The position numbers and the translations under genes were made by a program. Shown here piece after piece: positions 48,201-62,029 of a stretch of 64,000 bases of DNA. The notes beneath the pieces were generated by a model. It was not told the DNA's origin, did not search any database, and saw nothing but the letters and a program-made list of their open reading frames with translations. Source of the DNA: Parus major (Eukaryota > Chordata > Aves > Passeriformes > Paridae); assembly GCF_001522545.3 (NCBI RefSeq), contig NC_031770.1:29497120-29561119 (forward strand). Reading direction: 5' to 3'. The stretch's first letter is position 1. Every line of letters begins with the position of its first letter.

Positions 48201-50287
48201 AGAGACTGCAGTTTTGTCTGTCTGCTCTGTGTCAAGTATTATAGACCTGTCCTCTATTAACATCCATTCTCTGCTTCCAGCAGGGGAATTGTTTTGGAAA
48301 AAGTTCAATTTTCTCCATAAAGCAGGGACTCAGCAGTATGAGAGCATCACCCCAGTCTTCAAGACAGACTGGCTTGTTCCTGAAATGAGCAACCTGCCCC
48401 TTGATGGGGACAACAACTTATCAGAATTTAGGAGGTTGTGCCCCCATCAGCAGCTTTGTTCAGCTATCACTTGCTGTGGCTTGGGCAATGCTCTCCAGGA
48501 ATCACTCTTGGCCATAAAAGCTGCTGCTAAGTGTCACTCAGCCCCAACCTTGGTGCTGCTTTCTGCAAAGGCATCATAAACCCAGGACTCATGCCTAGGA
48601 GCATGCAGCTAAAAACATGACATAAGAGAACAGCCTGATCATGAAACCTCCAGGGAGCTGGAAGAGCCCCAGCCTGCACCACTGTCCAAGAATCACATTT
48701 ATTAAAGTGCTCCTTTGTGCTGGGCTTACCACCCTGTCATCTGAAATCAGATTACCTCAACAGACAGTTTAACTACAGGTACTTCCTACTATTCTTTTTC
48801 CCTCATAACGTATTAGTCATCTCAACTCCTTTGCTTTTGTAATAAAACCAAGCCTACGCTTGCTTACTTGGATCTTCCCTTGCACCATGTAAAGGTGGCG
48901 GTTAGCTGGGTGCAAGCTCATGTCTGTCTCTTAGTAGGAGTGTGAATGCATCTACTTTTCTTTTTCCTCTTGTTACTCTTCCTCCTTGCAGTGTTTTGGG
49001 TTTTTTGATTGGAAAAGGCTGGAGAACTTCTTGGATCTTTCAAACTAAGAGCTAGTGATAAGAAACATTTACAATAGGGATGTTTGAGTCTGTTTCCCCG
49101 CCTCTCACCCAAAAACCATACACACTACTGAAAATTATTCTCTTGCAGCAAGAACTTGAAGTGATCACCTGACACAACCTTATACAGACCTAACAGACAC
49201 CTTTACCTGATGAAAGGGAAGATCCAACCAAGCACAGGTCATGCCACAGGCTACACAGACACCCCTGTATGTCCTGGAAATTCTCAGTGCCAGAATCCTC
49301 TGCTGTGCTATCAAAAGCACAGTTACAGACACTGCAGATGGAGATGATGCTCTTTGGCATCACCCGAGGAATACTGCCTGCATATAAATTCTTATTTAAA
49401 AGCATTTCCTTTGAAATTACATTAACAGAACAGCACTAAAGATTCAAGAATTAGGAAGTGTTAAAGCTAAGGCTGCTTATATGAGTTCTAGTTCCATCCA
49501 ATAACATTGTTCTACATACACAATCATACATTTTTTCCCCATCAGAATCCACGCTTTTATTCAGGATATAAAACAGAGGGAGATAATTTGATGTGAAATT
49601 ACTCATTCTTACTACTGTGAGATACAAGCCATATTTAAGCAGACAATCAAGTCTATACCAAATACAGCATTTTCTTATTTGAATGATCCATTCAAAGACC
49701 ACCAACAATTCAGCTCCCCAATGAACACTAAAGGCTATTAGCTCATATGCATAAAGACATGACCAAAAAATAAGGACCATATTTTGGTAACATAATAAAG
49801 TCACATTTATACAAAAAGAAAATCATGCAGGCACAAAATTTGTCCTGCATGGGCATATTCAGTTCTCCTAGTGCAGAGTACTTCCTTGCCAGCTCTGCAA
49901 TATCTTGACTCAACACAAACTTCCTCAGTTAATGAGGCAATGATCCTTCAGAGAAGAGCCCCCTTTACTACATCTCACATGCAAATCTATTCTTCATACT
50001 GAAAGAATAAGATCTGTGAAAAAGAAAATAATCATAAAATATAGCTTCATAATTAAAAAATACTTGAATAATGGTGGCCAATAAAGGTTACGGAAGCCAA
50101 GAAGACCATATTAAATCACAAAGTATTCCTTAAGTCACAAATTTATACAATACTGGGAATAAGTATCTCAACAATTGAAATATCTTTCTGGAAAAGACCA
50201 TTTTTTTTTAACAGAGTTTTACCCTAAAAGGAGCTATACCCTCCAAGCATTTAATTTGAGGAACTTGTATTAAGAAAAGGCTGCACA
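45241..50287. other. Intronic stretch without recognisable elements
   Basis: AT-rich DNA with short A runs. The one structure that stands out is the perfect inverted repeat at 46926-46957. No coding exon recognised. Confidence 0.5.
46926..46957. repeat. Perfect 14-bp inverted repeat with 4-base loop
   Basis: The arms 46926-46939 and 46944-46957 are perfect reverse complements (left arm ctttgttggaactg) separated by aaag. The flanks show weaker complementarity, which suggests an older fold-back copy event. Confidence 0.9.
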
Positions 50288-51440
50288 TGTAGTGGTTTAG
50301 ATTCACCAATTTGAGTTTCCCGGCCAATGCGCCAAATAAGGTGGTGGATCTCAGCGCTGGCTAAAATCACCAGTGCACTTACTCATTTCTTGCTGTGAGA
50401 TATGGATCGTGAGAAGGGTAAAACAGGATCAAAACTTAAAAGGTATAAATAAACTTTATTAACAGGACTGCAAGAATAAGAAGAGTCAGAATAAAACCTC
50501 CAGAACACCTTTCCTCCCCCTGCCCAACTACTTTCCTTTCCCAACTGACAACATAGAGACAAAACCTGTCTAAATGTTAAATCAGTTACCAACCATACCA
50601 TAGTCTTTCATCAGTTCTTGTAGAGAGTGGAGTTTTCTCTTGCCATGCCATGGAGACTTCTCCACAAGAAACAGTTACCTCATGGCTTTTCATTTCCACA
50701 AATAGCAGCTGCCTGGGAAAAGTTCCCCCACTGTGAAATTCCTCCCATTTTCACAGCCCTACTATAGGTGTGTCCACAGGCCATGAACTCATAGGGTATT
50801 ATTTTAAGGATGAGTTATTCAAAGGAAAAGGTTCTCTTCATCTGTCTCTGTGATCACCTCTGGGAACAGAGGTTTTCTCTTCTCCATGGCCTTATTAAAA
50901 GAGTATTTCAGCCCCATTAGGCATCTCTTCTTTCTTCTTCCATCTGAGGCTTGACTCCTTCTTTACTCATCTTGGTGTTTTCATGTTGTCTTTCTTCGCG
51001 TCGTCACTCTTTTTTTCTTTTTTTTTTTTTGTCTCGGCCTGGAGCCATTGGTGCGGGCCAAAAGGGGGGCCTAGTGTCAGCAACATGTCAGCAGCCGTGG
51101 CCCAGCCCAGCCTGGGGCGGGAGCCCTGCAACCTCCATTCCCTGCCCAGAAGCTGCTGGGGTCCAGCCCAGCCACCCCCAGGCCACACAGGCTGCAGGGG
51201 AGCAGGGCCAGTCTCATCAGAGCTCCATTACCTTCTGAGGCTGGAAGCCAAGAGAGAGATTTGTGGGTTTGTGGTTTTTAAAATGTGGAATTCACAGAGG
51301 TGGATCTAATTTCCAAATGGTTCAAAATGTTGTCAGCTGTCAGAACTAGCCAGCTACAGGCCTTTTCTAGACACAGAGGAAGCTCCTAGCAGTTCAGTGG
51401 GTGGTTTCTTCTTCCCCAAATGTCAGTCAATACAAAACCA
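50288..51440 (-). mobile_element. Solitary ERVL-type LTR, 1153 bp, homologous to 34840-36293
   Basis: It shares with the copy at 34840 the gctgtgagatatgga block, the aaacttaaaagg block, the ggatgagttattcaaagg block, the ttcatctgtctctgtga block and a GC-rich U3 part (about 51040-51200). The exact 5-bp duplication gcaca flanks it (50283-50287 and 51441-51445). On the minus strand AATAAA (plus 50455-50460) lies near the 3' end. It has an extra segment at 50305-50380 that the other copy lacks. Confidence 0.88.
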
Positions 51441-54400
51441 GCACACTAGCTAGAGAACACCAACACCTAACAACTTTTTAAAATAAACTTAAAAAAAATC
51501 ATAAAAGTGCACCCATGTATGTGGGCATCAGGTTTAATAATAAGAGTGTTTATGAACTATAAAAGGTAAGCAAATTAATGCAGTTAAAGAAGGCAGCTTA
51601 TGAAAAACAAGTATGCATGATACTTTGTCAACATTTGGTAAGATACCAAGAAGCACCACTAAAAGTTTTGTTCAGAATAAATAAAAGTGGGTTGGAATAC
51701 ATTTATTGCAACAACAAACATGATTGGAAGTTTAATGCAAAATAAACTTGTAAAAATGCTGTTAAGAGGTTTTGTATTTTTAAGTTGTTGGATCTTTTAT
51801 TGCAATTAATAGAAGCCATCCTATTAGAGGATAATAAAATGATGCAAAAAATTCAAAAATTCTGCAGTAAAAAGTTCTCTTAAAAGGCTGCAAACCATAC
51901 AACTAAAGTCTTCTCAGGGCAGAGGAAGGGATCTATTTTACTATGCTCGTATTCTGAGGCCTTATAAAAATAAGCAAAAAAACCTCAAAACAAGCTAAAA
52001 GGAAAGGAAAAAACCAGAAAAATCACTAGCATAATGCCTGCTGACATAAAGCAGGCAAAAAAAGAACTTTAAGAAAAGACAGCAGATAACTAGTATGTTA
52101 AATATGCACAGTCAGGAGGAGAGGGATATACACATGCAAATAAACACTGGTTGGTTGGTTGGATGCAGCTTCTGTGCAAAACAAAAAGCTCCAGAACATG
52201 GAGGCTAAAACAAATGCCAGGTGAGGTAAGCAAACTGGCAGTCTTTGGCAACATGGAAATTAGTGGTATTTGGTTATCTGCAAAAGCAATGGCATAAAGA
52301 ACCACTTATTAAATAATCCTAAATTTATCAACTCTCGCAAGAGAGTTATAAAGATCATCCAAAAAATCTTAAACAATAGGAAGCTTTCAGCACAGACACC
52401 TGCAAAATAGATCATAAAATTTATCTCAAACTATCAAACTTCATTTAGAGCTAGCTGTAATTCCACAAGAATTAGCCACTATCTACACAAAATAAAGAAT
52501 GTGAATACTTCTAAGCAGAACAAATAAAATAAAGCATGTCATCCATTTTAAAGACTGTAGACACGCCATTCTTCTCTCCCCTGACTGCATTCCTCTCCTT
52601 GGTTCTCCTCTTCAGGTTCATCCTTTCAATACTTCCTGTTGCTGCAATATTTAGTTCTATGCTGCCGCTCCACCTTTGCACTGTTGCTCCCTTTCCCCCC
52701 CCCCTTTCATATTTCTGTCTCAGCTCCTACTTGGGGTTGCCATTTTCCAAAACCATTGTAATTAAAATTGCAACTTAACTCCAGCCTCTCCCATCTCCTT
52801 TCTCTATTCCTCAGCCTTCCTCATCATACTCCAAGCTCCTCTTACTCCAGCCAAGCAGAGAAGAGGGGCAGAATTAATGAACAACATCTGCTCTCAGATC
52901 TGGACCTATTGCAGCCAACAAGGCCACAAGAAGCTCTGATCAGCCTGTGCACCAAAAGCACATCTGGCCTCAACAGTCACACATTTCAGGAGAGAGGAAT
53001 ACTACTTCACACAGATATGGCCTCTGGAGACTGTAGGAGCAAACAAGCACACATAAGGAAGTCATTCCCACAAGCAGCAAGAGACATATCACCAGTATCA
53101 CAGAAGCCATGCTCTTTCTCATCCACATGCTGAAATACAGAATAAGATTTTGACAAAAAGTTCTTGGAAAACATCAGCTTTAAAACAGAATTCTAATTTG
53201 TTGAATCTCATCACGCCAAGGCCTACAAATCTGTAAGACACTAAATACAAGCTCTTACAAATAATGGAAAAAAAAAAAAAAACCAAAAAAAAACCCAATC
53301 AATTTCATTACGAAAATCACCATCTCTTCTGTCAGGAGGCCACTAAAGCTACAGTTATGTCTGGATTTACCTTTCCATTACAAAGTCAATCTTTACACCA
53401 GTCTCAATGATTCTTACCCTCCAACACAAAGCTGGAGGGTAAGACCCATCCCTAATCTAAGAACCAAGATAATTACCCTTATATGGGTAATTTTCCCCAA
53501 GTTCTTGATTCCATTTTCATTTCTATTCCATTTTCATTGCTTGAGAGGTATTTGGATGGACATAAAATCCCTTTGACTTAAGCTTTTCTTTTCCTGCCAA
53601 GGAGCAATCCCTTCCCTTGAATATTCATTGCCAATGATACCTCACATTTAAAAAAACTTAGAGAGGCCCACTGTCATTCATCAGTCACACCAACACAATG
53701 TTTTCCACATTTTAAGCATCCTTTCATTCTGTTTAAAGGAATTGTCGGTGCCCTGCTCCATTAAGCTCCAGGACCATTATCAGGCAGTTTTTGCACGTGC
53801 AAGTCAGTTTTTTGTTTTCAGGAGAAATATGCCAATGAGCACTTGATTCTTTTCTTGCCTAATTAATTTCTGCTCATTCCAATTGTCAAAAAGCAAATTA
53901 GAACCAGAAAGTCGTATGAGTCTGGATCAGGCATCAACCAGCATTATTTTTGTCATCAAACAAGTCACGTATCCAAGTTCTCTCATAAACATTGCCCAGA
54001 AAAACTTCATTCTTATCTAAAGAATAATTAAAATGATGTATGAGAATCCTAACAGTTAACATTTGGAGCATGTTTGAAGAGGATTAAACACTTTCAAAAT
54101 TCATAGCAGGGGCCCGGGTCTCTCAGGGAAAAGCTAGCCTATGACAGAAAATTCTCAAGGGGAAAGTCACCAACAAAACGTGCAAGTAGAAAAGAATAAT
54201 ACTGTTAAACAAAACCATGTGCATAATTGAGAAGTGTAAACTTTACAAAGATTAGCATATTTTCAAGTTAAAGTTGCATATATGAAATGGCATGAAAGGA
54301 AGAATATTCTATAATTAGACTTACATTCAAACACCTTTCAAGTCAGTCCACATTTTTTTGCAGGACTACTCTGTCAAATGAAAATATTATTAAAAAATCC

Positions 54401-55898
54401 AACTGCAGAGCTACTCACTTCAAGAGGCAAAGACTCAGCTGCCTTTACATAAAGCATTTACATACTTATATATAAATATGTATATATATATATATATACA
54501 CATGGATTGAATTGTATCTTCACCAAAATTAACTGAGAATATTGGAAAAATAAATAATCTTTAAGATCACTATTATAACAGAAGCATATCTATTATGTGA
54601 GAGGACACATGTAGGTTGGATGTGAGAGGAGTCTTTCCCATCACCCAAGATGAAGTGCCAGGAATTCCTGAAAAGGGGAGGAAGAAGTGAGCCATATGGG
54701 CAAGTTGCTCTCCACCTATGCTGCTTAAGATCAAGCATTCATGTCTTATCACATCTTCAGGGCCTTGGGGGTTGGGAAACCCCAAAACAATCAATATTTA
54801 ACTAATTAGCAACATTTAAGTAAGCTGAAAATTAATAATGCATTTTCAGCAAGGCATTTAATTACGTAGCACATACAAACACTATTGTTCATTCAGACCA
54901 TTAATTAGTTCAGTTTACTCCTTGTCCACAGCAATTAAAAACTGCAAGTTCATGAGTGTAGGTAACCTGTAGAAAAGTTTGAGGTCCCTCTGTTTAAGAG
55001 TGCAGTAGTACAGAAAACAAATAAAAGCAAGTAGATAATAACTTCAGTTATGCAATTATGTAATGAGAGCACAGATGAAGTTAAGATAATTTTTAAGCTT
55101 CAAACATATCTAGCTACCTGCTAGACTAGCATGGACAAGGCACAGAGGCAGTCCAGCTCTTCCTTGCAGCTGCGACTAATGGTGTTCATTTCTCACTGAA
55201 AGGCATTATTAATTGCCAGATCAGCTGTAGGAAATGTCTAAAGCACTCACAAATGAAGATCAGCTATATTTTCTGAGGTGTGCCTTGACATCCTTGACAG
55301 TGGATTTCAAGGAATTACTTTGAACAAAAACATGATACAGTTATAACTAAAAAAGTTCTGGAAAACATACAGTCCTGCCAACTGCTCCAACTCCCACAGA
55401 CATATCAAGCTGATATCCTACAGCAGGCTTGTCCAGCAGTGCAAAAACAGTAATTTTTCCTAGAAGGTCTCAGGTAACCAGATCTATACCTGACATATGA
55501 ACATCATGCTTTCATCACACATATGTGCATTTTGTCATCTGGCCATATGCAAAGTTTCCTGTTCTATAATACATTCGACGTATTTTGGTAGCAGCAGGAG
55601 AAGAATCAAAACAGAGAGCTTTTCATTGTCCCTACAGAAAGTCACATCTCAGCCCAGCTAGAAGGTCATAAACTACTGTGTTATTTTATGTACCTCAATC
55701 TGAAGCAGCAGTTTATTTATAAAGCTGTTTCTTTTGCTTAACAAAATTGATAAAACAGAGAATGGCATTGCCATGTGGCCTAAAATAACTGTATGTTAAT
55801 AACATCTATCTGTTATTGATTTTAATAATTATTCCTGCCAACAGCCCCTATATCCACCCTTGAGATGGGTAACATATGTTTGAGAGTTCTCTGGTATA
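51441..55898. other. Intronic stretch with simple repeats only
   Basis: Contains a (GGTT)n tract at 52149-52162, a C run near 52697, A runs near 53270 and a (TA)n tract at 54479-54499. No exon or dispersed repeat recognised. Confidence 0.5.
54479..54499. repeat. (TA)n microsatellite
   Basis: About ten TA units in a row within a longer AT-rich tract from 54463. Confidence 0.9.
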
Positions 55899-55902
55899 CT
55901 AC

Positions 55903-56565
55903 TGTTATAAATCTGTATTGTGATATTGGCTTTCGCAAGTATTAGGATGAATAGTATATGTTAAATACTTTTTGGCTATGTATGTATTTTTTTTCTTGCT
56001 AGCAAGTTGTAAGCCTAAAGGAATCTCCCAGTACAAAGCAAGGAAACCCCAGAGGGCAAAGACAGTGGGGCCCAAGCTGTTATCAGTGGAAGAACAATAG
56101 AGGCCAAGCTGTTATCAGCTGCCAGGACAGCAGAAGCAGCAGCAGAAGGACGGATGTGGAGCCCAGCTGTCACCAGGGCAGGACGAGGGGCCCAGACTGT
56201 TATCAACACTGACCATGTGGAGAAGAAAAGAAACCAAACTCAAAATAATGCTCATCAGCAAGAATAATGATGACCAGCAAAAATAGTGCTGAGCAGCAGA
56301 AATAAAAACCATACAGAGCATGTTCTAAATAGGCGGAACCAGGGAGGGGAGATGCTAAATACTTCTTGAAAAAGTTTGAATATGCATTAAACCCTCACAA
56401 CAGGAGGGGATAAAAAGAGTGTTCCCGAGATACCAGGGGTGTTCCTGGCAACCCTCCAGGGCACCCAGCTGTTTTAACCCTTTGCTTTATTTCCTTTGTC
56501 TCCTAATTGTCTTTTTGTTTATATTAAACTTTTTAAAATTTATTAAGTGAATCTCGTTTTTCACA
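55903..56565 (+). mobile_element. Solitary LTR, copy B of a repeat pair, intact, 663 bp
   Basis: It runs from TGTTATAAATCTG to CGTTTTTCACA and is flanked by ctac on both sides (55899-55902 and 56566-56569), a 4-bp target duplication. A TATA-like ggataaaaag lies near 56409 and attaaa at 56523-56528 can serve as poly(A) signal, so it reads on the + strand. The duplication length would fit a class I or gamma-type integrase, but four bases are weak evidence. The truncated sister copy is at 4284-4850. Confidence 0.88.
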
Positions 56566-56569
56566 CTAC

Positions 56570-59500
56570 CAGATGGAGACTGACAAACAGAGGCAGAGGT
56601 GAACTTGAAAGATTTTTTTTATTATTACTTTAAGCAATTGAAATTTCCAATTAGCTTGCGATAGCTTCTGGCGCAAGGAAATATAAATTCTGAATTGCTT
56701 ATGGGTTAGCAGATACAAAGAAACATTTTTCACTGAAGAAAGGTCACACCCCTTTTCAACATCATGGAGAATTTTCTGGAAGCTCGGTTTTATTAAAGCA
56801 AAGAAAGGAAGAAATTGAATAAATGTCTAATCATCTTCAGAGTATCCAATATTTGAAGTGAAAGTTGTTTTCTTTCACACAAAAAGACAAGCAGGCACTT
56901 TAACTATACACTCACAAGGACATCTGCTGTCTTGCTTTTAAAAGACCATCTCAAACTGCAAAGCTAGATGATTAAACAAAAAAATGAGAAAGATGAAACC
57001 AGACAAGGTTTAACTTGGTCCCTTAAACCAAATGTTCCTGCCATGCATATAACTTCAAAAATTGTCCAAAGGAAAACTCTCATACAAATGCCTGCTTCCT
57101 CAGCTGTAGGGTTTTCCTCAGAGCCCTCTAGAAAGCAACATAATTTCTTTTGCTCTGCTTTGCGCAGACAACATTAGAGCTTCACTCTGGCAGTGCTGCT
57201 ATCCATAGGAGATTTCACAAACAAAATCAAACATATTTTTTTATGTTTTTGCCCCTTGCTGGCACTATCAAGCCAAACTCTGTCCCCAAACTCCCTCACC
57301 CTCTGAGTTTGAATAGTGTGCAAACACAGGCAAGTCAGGGAAAGGGAAGAGGACCAAGACATTGGATTTAATCCTGCAGCACAGCAGATGCCTCAGGAGC
57401 GCAGATGCTTGAACACAAGCCCTGAATGACCACATTTGATAGCAAGGGGCTGTGGGGGTTACTAAATCACATTTAAGAAAATATTATCTGCAGAAGCTTT
57501 TCCAATGGTCCAGGCACCCAAGAAGCAATGACACAAAATCCTGCTGAGGCAGAAGTCTACATGTGATTCTCGCCTGGGTCACAGTATGGCATGCCACAGA
57601 TCCAAAGCACTCATGGCAGCACCTTGACATACATTACAAGGTTCTGTTTCCTTTCTCAGCCCTTCTCCTTGGTGGGCACAACAATCAGTGATGGATTTAT
57701 TTTGGGATCAAATGGATTAATTTTAACACTTTTGGTTTTTCTGGTGCATATCAGGGAATAAAATCTGCAATATTGCTGTACATGATATCATTAAATTGTG
57801 TAACTGTGTAAATACAGTTACAGCTCTTGGGAAAAGAAAGGCACCACACAAGAAGGAAGGTATTAATACATTACTTAAAGCAATAGGACTAACTTAGACA
57901 CTAATGCTGGGTGGGAACTGTGCAAACAATTTCCATGATCTGCACCACAGTAAGGTTTGTCTATATCTCATAACCCTAGGGAAATTTCTTTAAACAAGCA
58001 TAAAATCCTCGTGGTAAAACTGCTAACCTCTGATACTTGGGAGTTCCAAGGTAATACCTCACTTCCACCCAAAGCCTCATGCAGAGCCCTTACCTAAAGA
58101 CACATCAGGAAAAGAAGTTCTGCCACCAGAGAGAAAATGGGTAATGCTGGAAGAGGGTCTCAAACATAGGTTAAAGCAGGGGGAAATGAGAAAGATCTGA
58201 CCTCAATGTATCCTTGCAACTGATGGTACTCTGGAGCAGCAACCCAGTCTGATCTCTGCATTTCCACACCCACACATGAAGCTCAGCACATACAATCTCT
58301 GTGACTGGGCAAAATTATTGAGTGAAGTACAGCTGTGGTGCCAGATATCTCCAAGATTTAATCAGGCTGATTCCATCTCTAGTAGCTAGAGGCAGTCACA
58401 AGGTTACTACCTGAGGTCATCTGGTATTCCTGCTGGGTTAGTCTGCCACCAGAGAGATCTTCAGGTCTCTCACATCACAGGCTGGAAACCAATATTGTTT
58501 CTAGGGGTCCCCAGGATATACTTTACCTGGTGATCTGGGAGAACAAAGAAGCAGGTGTCACCATTGCAACACCTAACATAGTAAAGAGAGGATAATACAG
58601 ATAATAAAGTGAATTCTAGGAGACAAGTGATTCAAACAAAGGTGAATGACAATGGAAGTTATTAGGTAAACAAAGAAAATAATTCCAAACTAGGAGAAAG
58701 GTATATTGAGAGAGCATAGGGAACTACAAAACCCTGAGGCTTCATGGACAGTATCAATTATGGCATACAAGCCATCTGGCCCTTTACCTGGCACAAGAAA
58801 CATTAGAATTTAATGTGATCTTGGTAGTGCAAAAGACCTCCAAAGGCCCATGTATGGTTTTTCTGGAAGACTTCATAGTAATACAGCCTAATTTATAGGT
58901 CTTATGCCTCCCTCCAGGACTGAACAGAATCCAATGCACTCCTGGAGCACAGCTTCTGACTTAAGTTTCCTTCAAAGAAACAGACACCAAAGCTGCTCAA
59001 ACTAAATAAGTCTCAGCAAGCAGCACAATCAGGGATTGATTCACAATTCACTACTGGTGCCATATGATGTGCCATATGATGCCAACACAGATAGAGACTG
59101 GCTTAAAACTAATTCAGGTGTCAGACTCCTCAAAACTAGAGACCAGTTCTAAGCTGAAATAAAAACTTTCAAAGATTTCAGATTTTGAGTGGAGATCTGA
59201 GCAACAGTCACATTCGTGTTGATGCAAGATGCTGCAGCCAGCCTTGATGCAGTCCAGTGCATATAGGAGCAAATGGTGCGGCTACTGTTCACATAACTCT
59301 TGTCAGAAACTAGTACCTCTGGAAGGTTTTTTTAATTAAAAAGGATTTAGTGCTAATAAACAATAAAATATCAGAACCCCCAGAGGAGGTGTAAGCGCAA
59401 GATGAATTGTGCAGCTCCACAGTTTCTAAATCCACATGGTGTTACTGGCAGCTGGCCCTCAATTATGAGACAGTAACAAGAAAAAAAAGCACACAGCCAG

Positions 59501-62029
59501 TGACAGAGAGGCAGGGTGCCCATTGTCCCTTAAAGGAGCCCCTACTGCTCCCCTCTGAGCTTCTGCACTGATTGTACTTTGAGACAGCTATGGCCCCAGA
59601 ACCTGTCATAATCTCTCCAACTACAATGTGGATAGCAAGGTGTGCAAAATTTACCTGGTGTAACTTCAGTGCTATCATAACCTGAGTGGGCTTCACTTAC
59701 AGAGGCAAAAGCTTCAACTCTGCCAGCCAGAAGTATAGAAAACTTGCCATCAACAAGCTCTGGCTGTGGGCCAAGATCCGTACTGGCAATTTGCAGAACA
59801 AATTCATTTAACAATAAGCTCCCTCCTGCTACTTCAGTATCTCCCCACAAAGACCTGCCCTCAGTGAGAATTGCATAAGAACAAATAAAAGCCAAGCACA
59901 GCTCTAGTGAAATAGCTTGCACAGATTTGAGAAACTTCTGTAGTTTGCTCTTTCAAAGATGTATAAGCAGGCCAAAAAACACCTTTGCCTTGGTTTGGTT
60001 TTTTTTGGGACGGTAGGGAAGTAAGGCAAGCAAAAGTTAAGCATGTGCTTGTTTTGATAGTCTATACATTTCACTTCATATTTTCAAAGCATTTCAAAAT
60101 AACACTTGAAAACCAAGAAATCTTCCCAAAGAGAAAATTTAAGAATTTCCCTACAGAGCCCTGAACATAATACTTTGACCCAAATTAGATTCTCTTTCAC
60201 ATTACATTTGCCTCAATGATCCTGCTTCCTGCTGTCAAGAAGCAAGAAAGTGCTCCCTCACTACATGCACAAAGCTATTTTATGTGGCTCTCAAGGGATA
60301 CAGATGACTTTATGAACTCCTGCCATGTAGTTGTAGCCCAGCAGCGTCTGGGCTCCTCATTTGCTAGGATACCAACCCCTGTGCTGTGAGACACATCAGC
60401 TGCCTATTTCTCATTCCAGTGAAATAATTTAACCTGCATTGAAACAGAGGCTACCCTAAACCTCAGCTACTTTGGTTTTGGTGGGATATTGATTATCCAG
60501 ATACCCATAATATTCTTATTTCACAATTTTCTTATAAGAAAATAACAATAACCAATATACTTGAAGCAGATGAATGCTAATACAGCTGCAATCACATCAA
60601 GCAGGAAACTGATCTTCATGAGAGAATAAAAAAAAAACCCAAACGAAATCCAACCAAACAACAACAACAACAACAAAAAAAACCCCAAAAAACCCCAACA
60701 CCAAAAAACCAACCAACCAGAAAGAAAACCCCACATCTCAGTTGGGTGAAATTTCCAATCCAAGTTTTCTGCATAACTACAGATGGAAAAATTAGTGAAT
60801 ACTCACTATCTCAGTGCAACCTATAATAAAAAAATTCCTTTAAAAAATCAGGTTTAGTTTACTTGCCTGACACAAAAAAAGTCTGTAGCAGTGTAGACAT
60901 ACATGGTTTCAAGCATAAAATCTTGGTCTAATGTTGTGATCTTTCTTCTGTTCAATTATCGTGAACATATTCCCAACCCTCAGGGTCCATCCTTGTACAC
61001 AACATACCGATACTGACTCTTTCAGGAATGTTGACACACCGGCTAGGTAACACAACATAAAGAAGTCTCAGCCTCAGCATTTCTAAAGAGATATGACAGG
61101 AGTGGGACAATATTGATTGTCTCTGCTTTATTTTATAGGCTACCTTTGCAGGCAGCATTTTCAAAAAGGGCTGAAGATAAATGTTGCAATCGCAAGGGAA
61201 GTCATCTTGTAAGGAAAAATCTTGCAAAGGCACATATTCCTTAGCACAAAAGATCTGTAAGCCCATTCTGCATGGATTTGTCTGACAAAAGGCTGGTCTT
61301 GGGTCTCTGCATGCACACAAGTCTGAATAGGCACACTAGCACTGAACACCAGATTAACTCTTAAGTTCCTCAGTGAACAGATCCCCATCTCCCTAAAGTT
61401 GCTCTTGTACCCTGAGATAAATGAGCAATCCAAAGAACTGGAGAAGCACTACTGCTGAGCCATGTCCAAAATGCAGACAGGCATTCAGAAGCCACCACAT
61501 TAATTGAACAAGAAGAATGTCACACCTCAGTGAACAACTCTTTAACATCACGCAGGGACAAGAACTGACTGACATCATCTGCAGTTGGACTAGTGACACA
61601 GCACATACCTGCTGAGCACATAAAAAGTTCTTCATACCATTTCCAGCTTGCCACTCTTCTAGGCAACCTGCTGGGCCACATATGCTGTTCAGGTTTGCAA
61701 AAGAGAAGGCTTAAGACTGACAGCCACTAGGATAAGAGTGGTACACAAACAGCAAAAGCTATTAAAGCATAGTTTGCAAAACCTGCAATTCCCCAAGGAA
61801 CGCTCCTGCTTTCTAAACATTTACCATACAAATTTGTCTCCCAAACGCATAATCTGGCTGGACACCAACAGAAATTTGTAACACCTGACAATAATTGGTT
61901 ATCAAGATTTATCTTATAAAAAAGAAATAAACAGAAGAGAATCACAAAACAGTCAGCATTGGATTTAGATTCTGGGTATTTCCTAATACAGCAAGTAACT
62001 AGGGAAACTTGCTCAGGCTCATGTCTAGT
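56570..62029. other. Intronic stretch with an AC-rich low-complexity tract
   Basis: No exon recognised. The tract 60650-60720 is a mixture of (ACA)n, A runs and (CCAA)n. I recognise no other repeat. Confidence 0.5.

Noticed and set aside
61161..61320. CNIYLQ-like peptide as a candidate for GLP1R exon 3 (CNRTF)
   Set aside because: No CWPD or NVSCPWYLPW motif follows, and there are no splice sites in the right phase.
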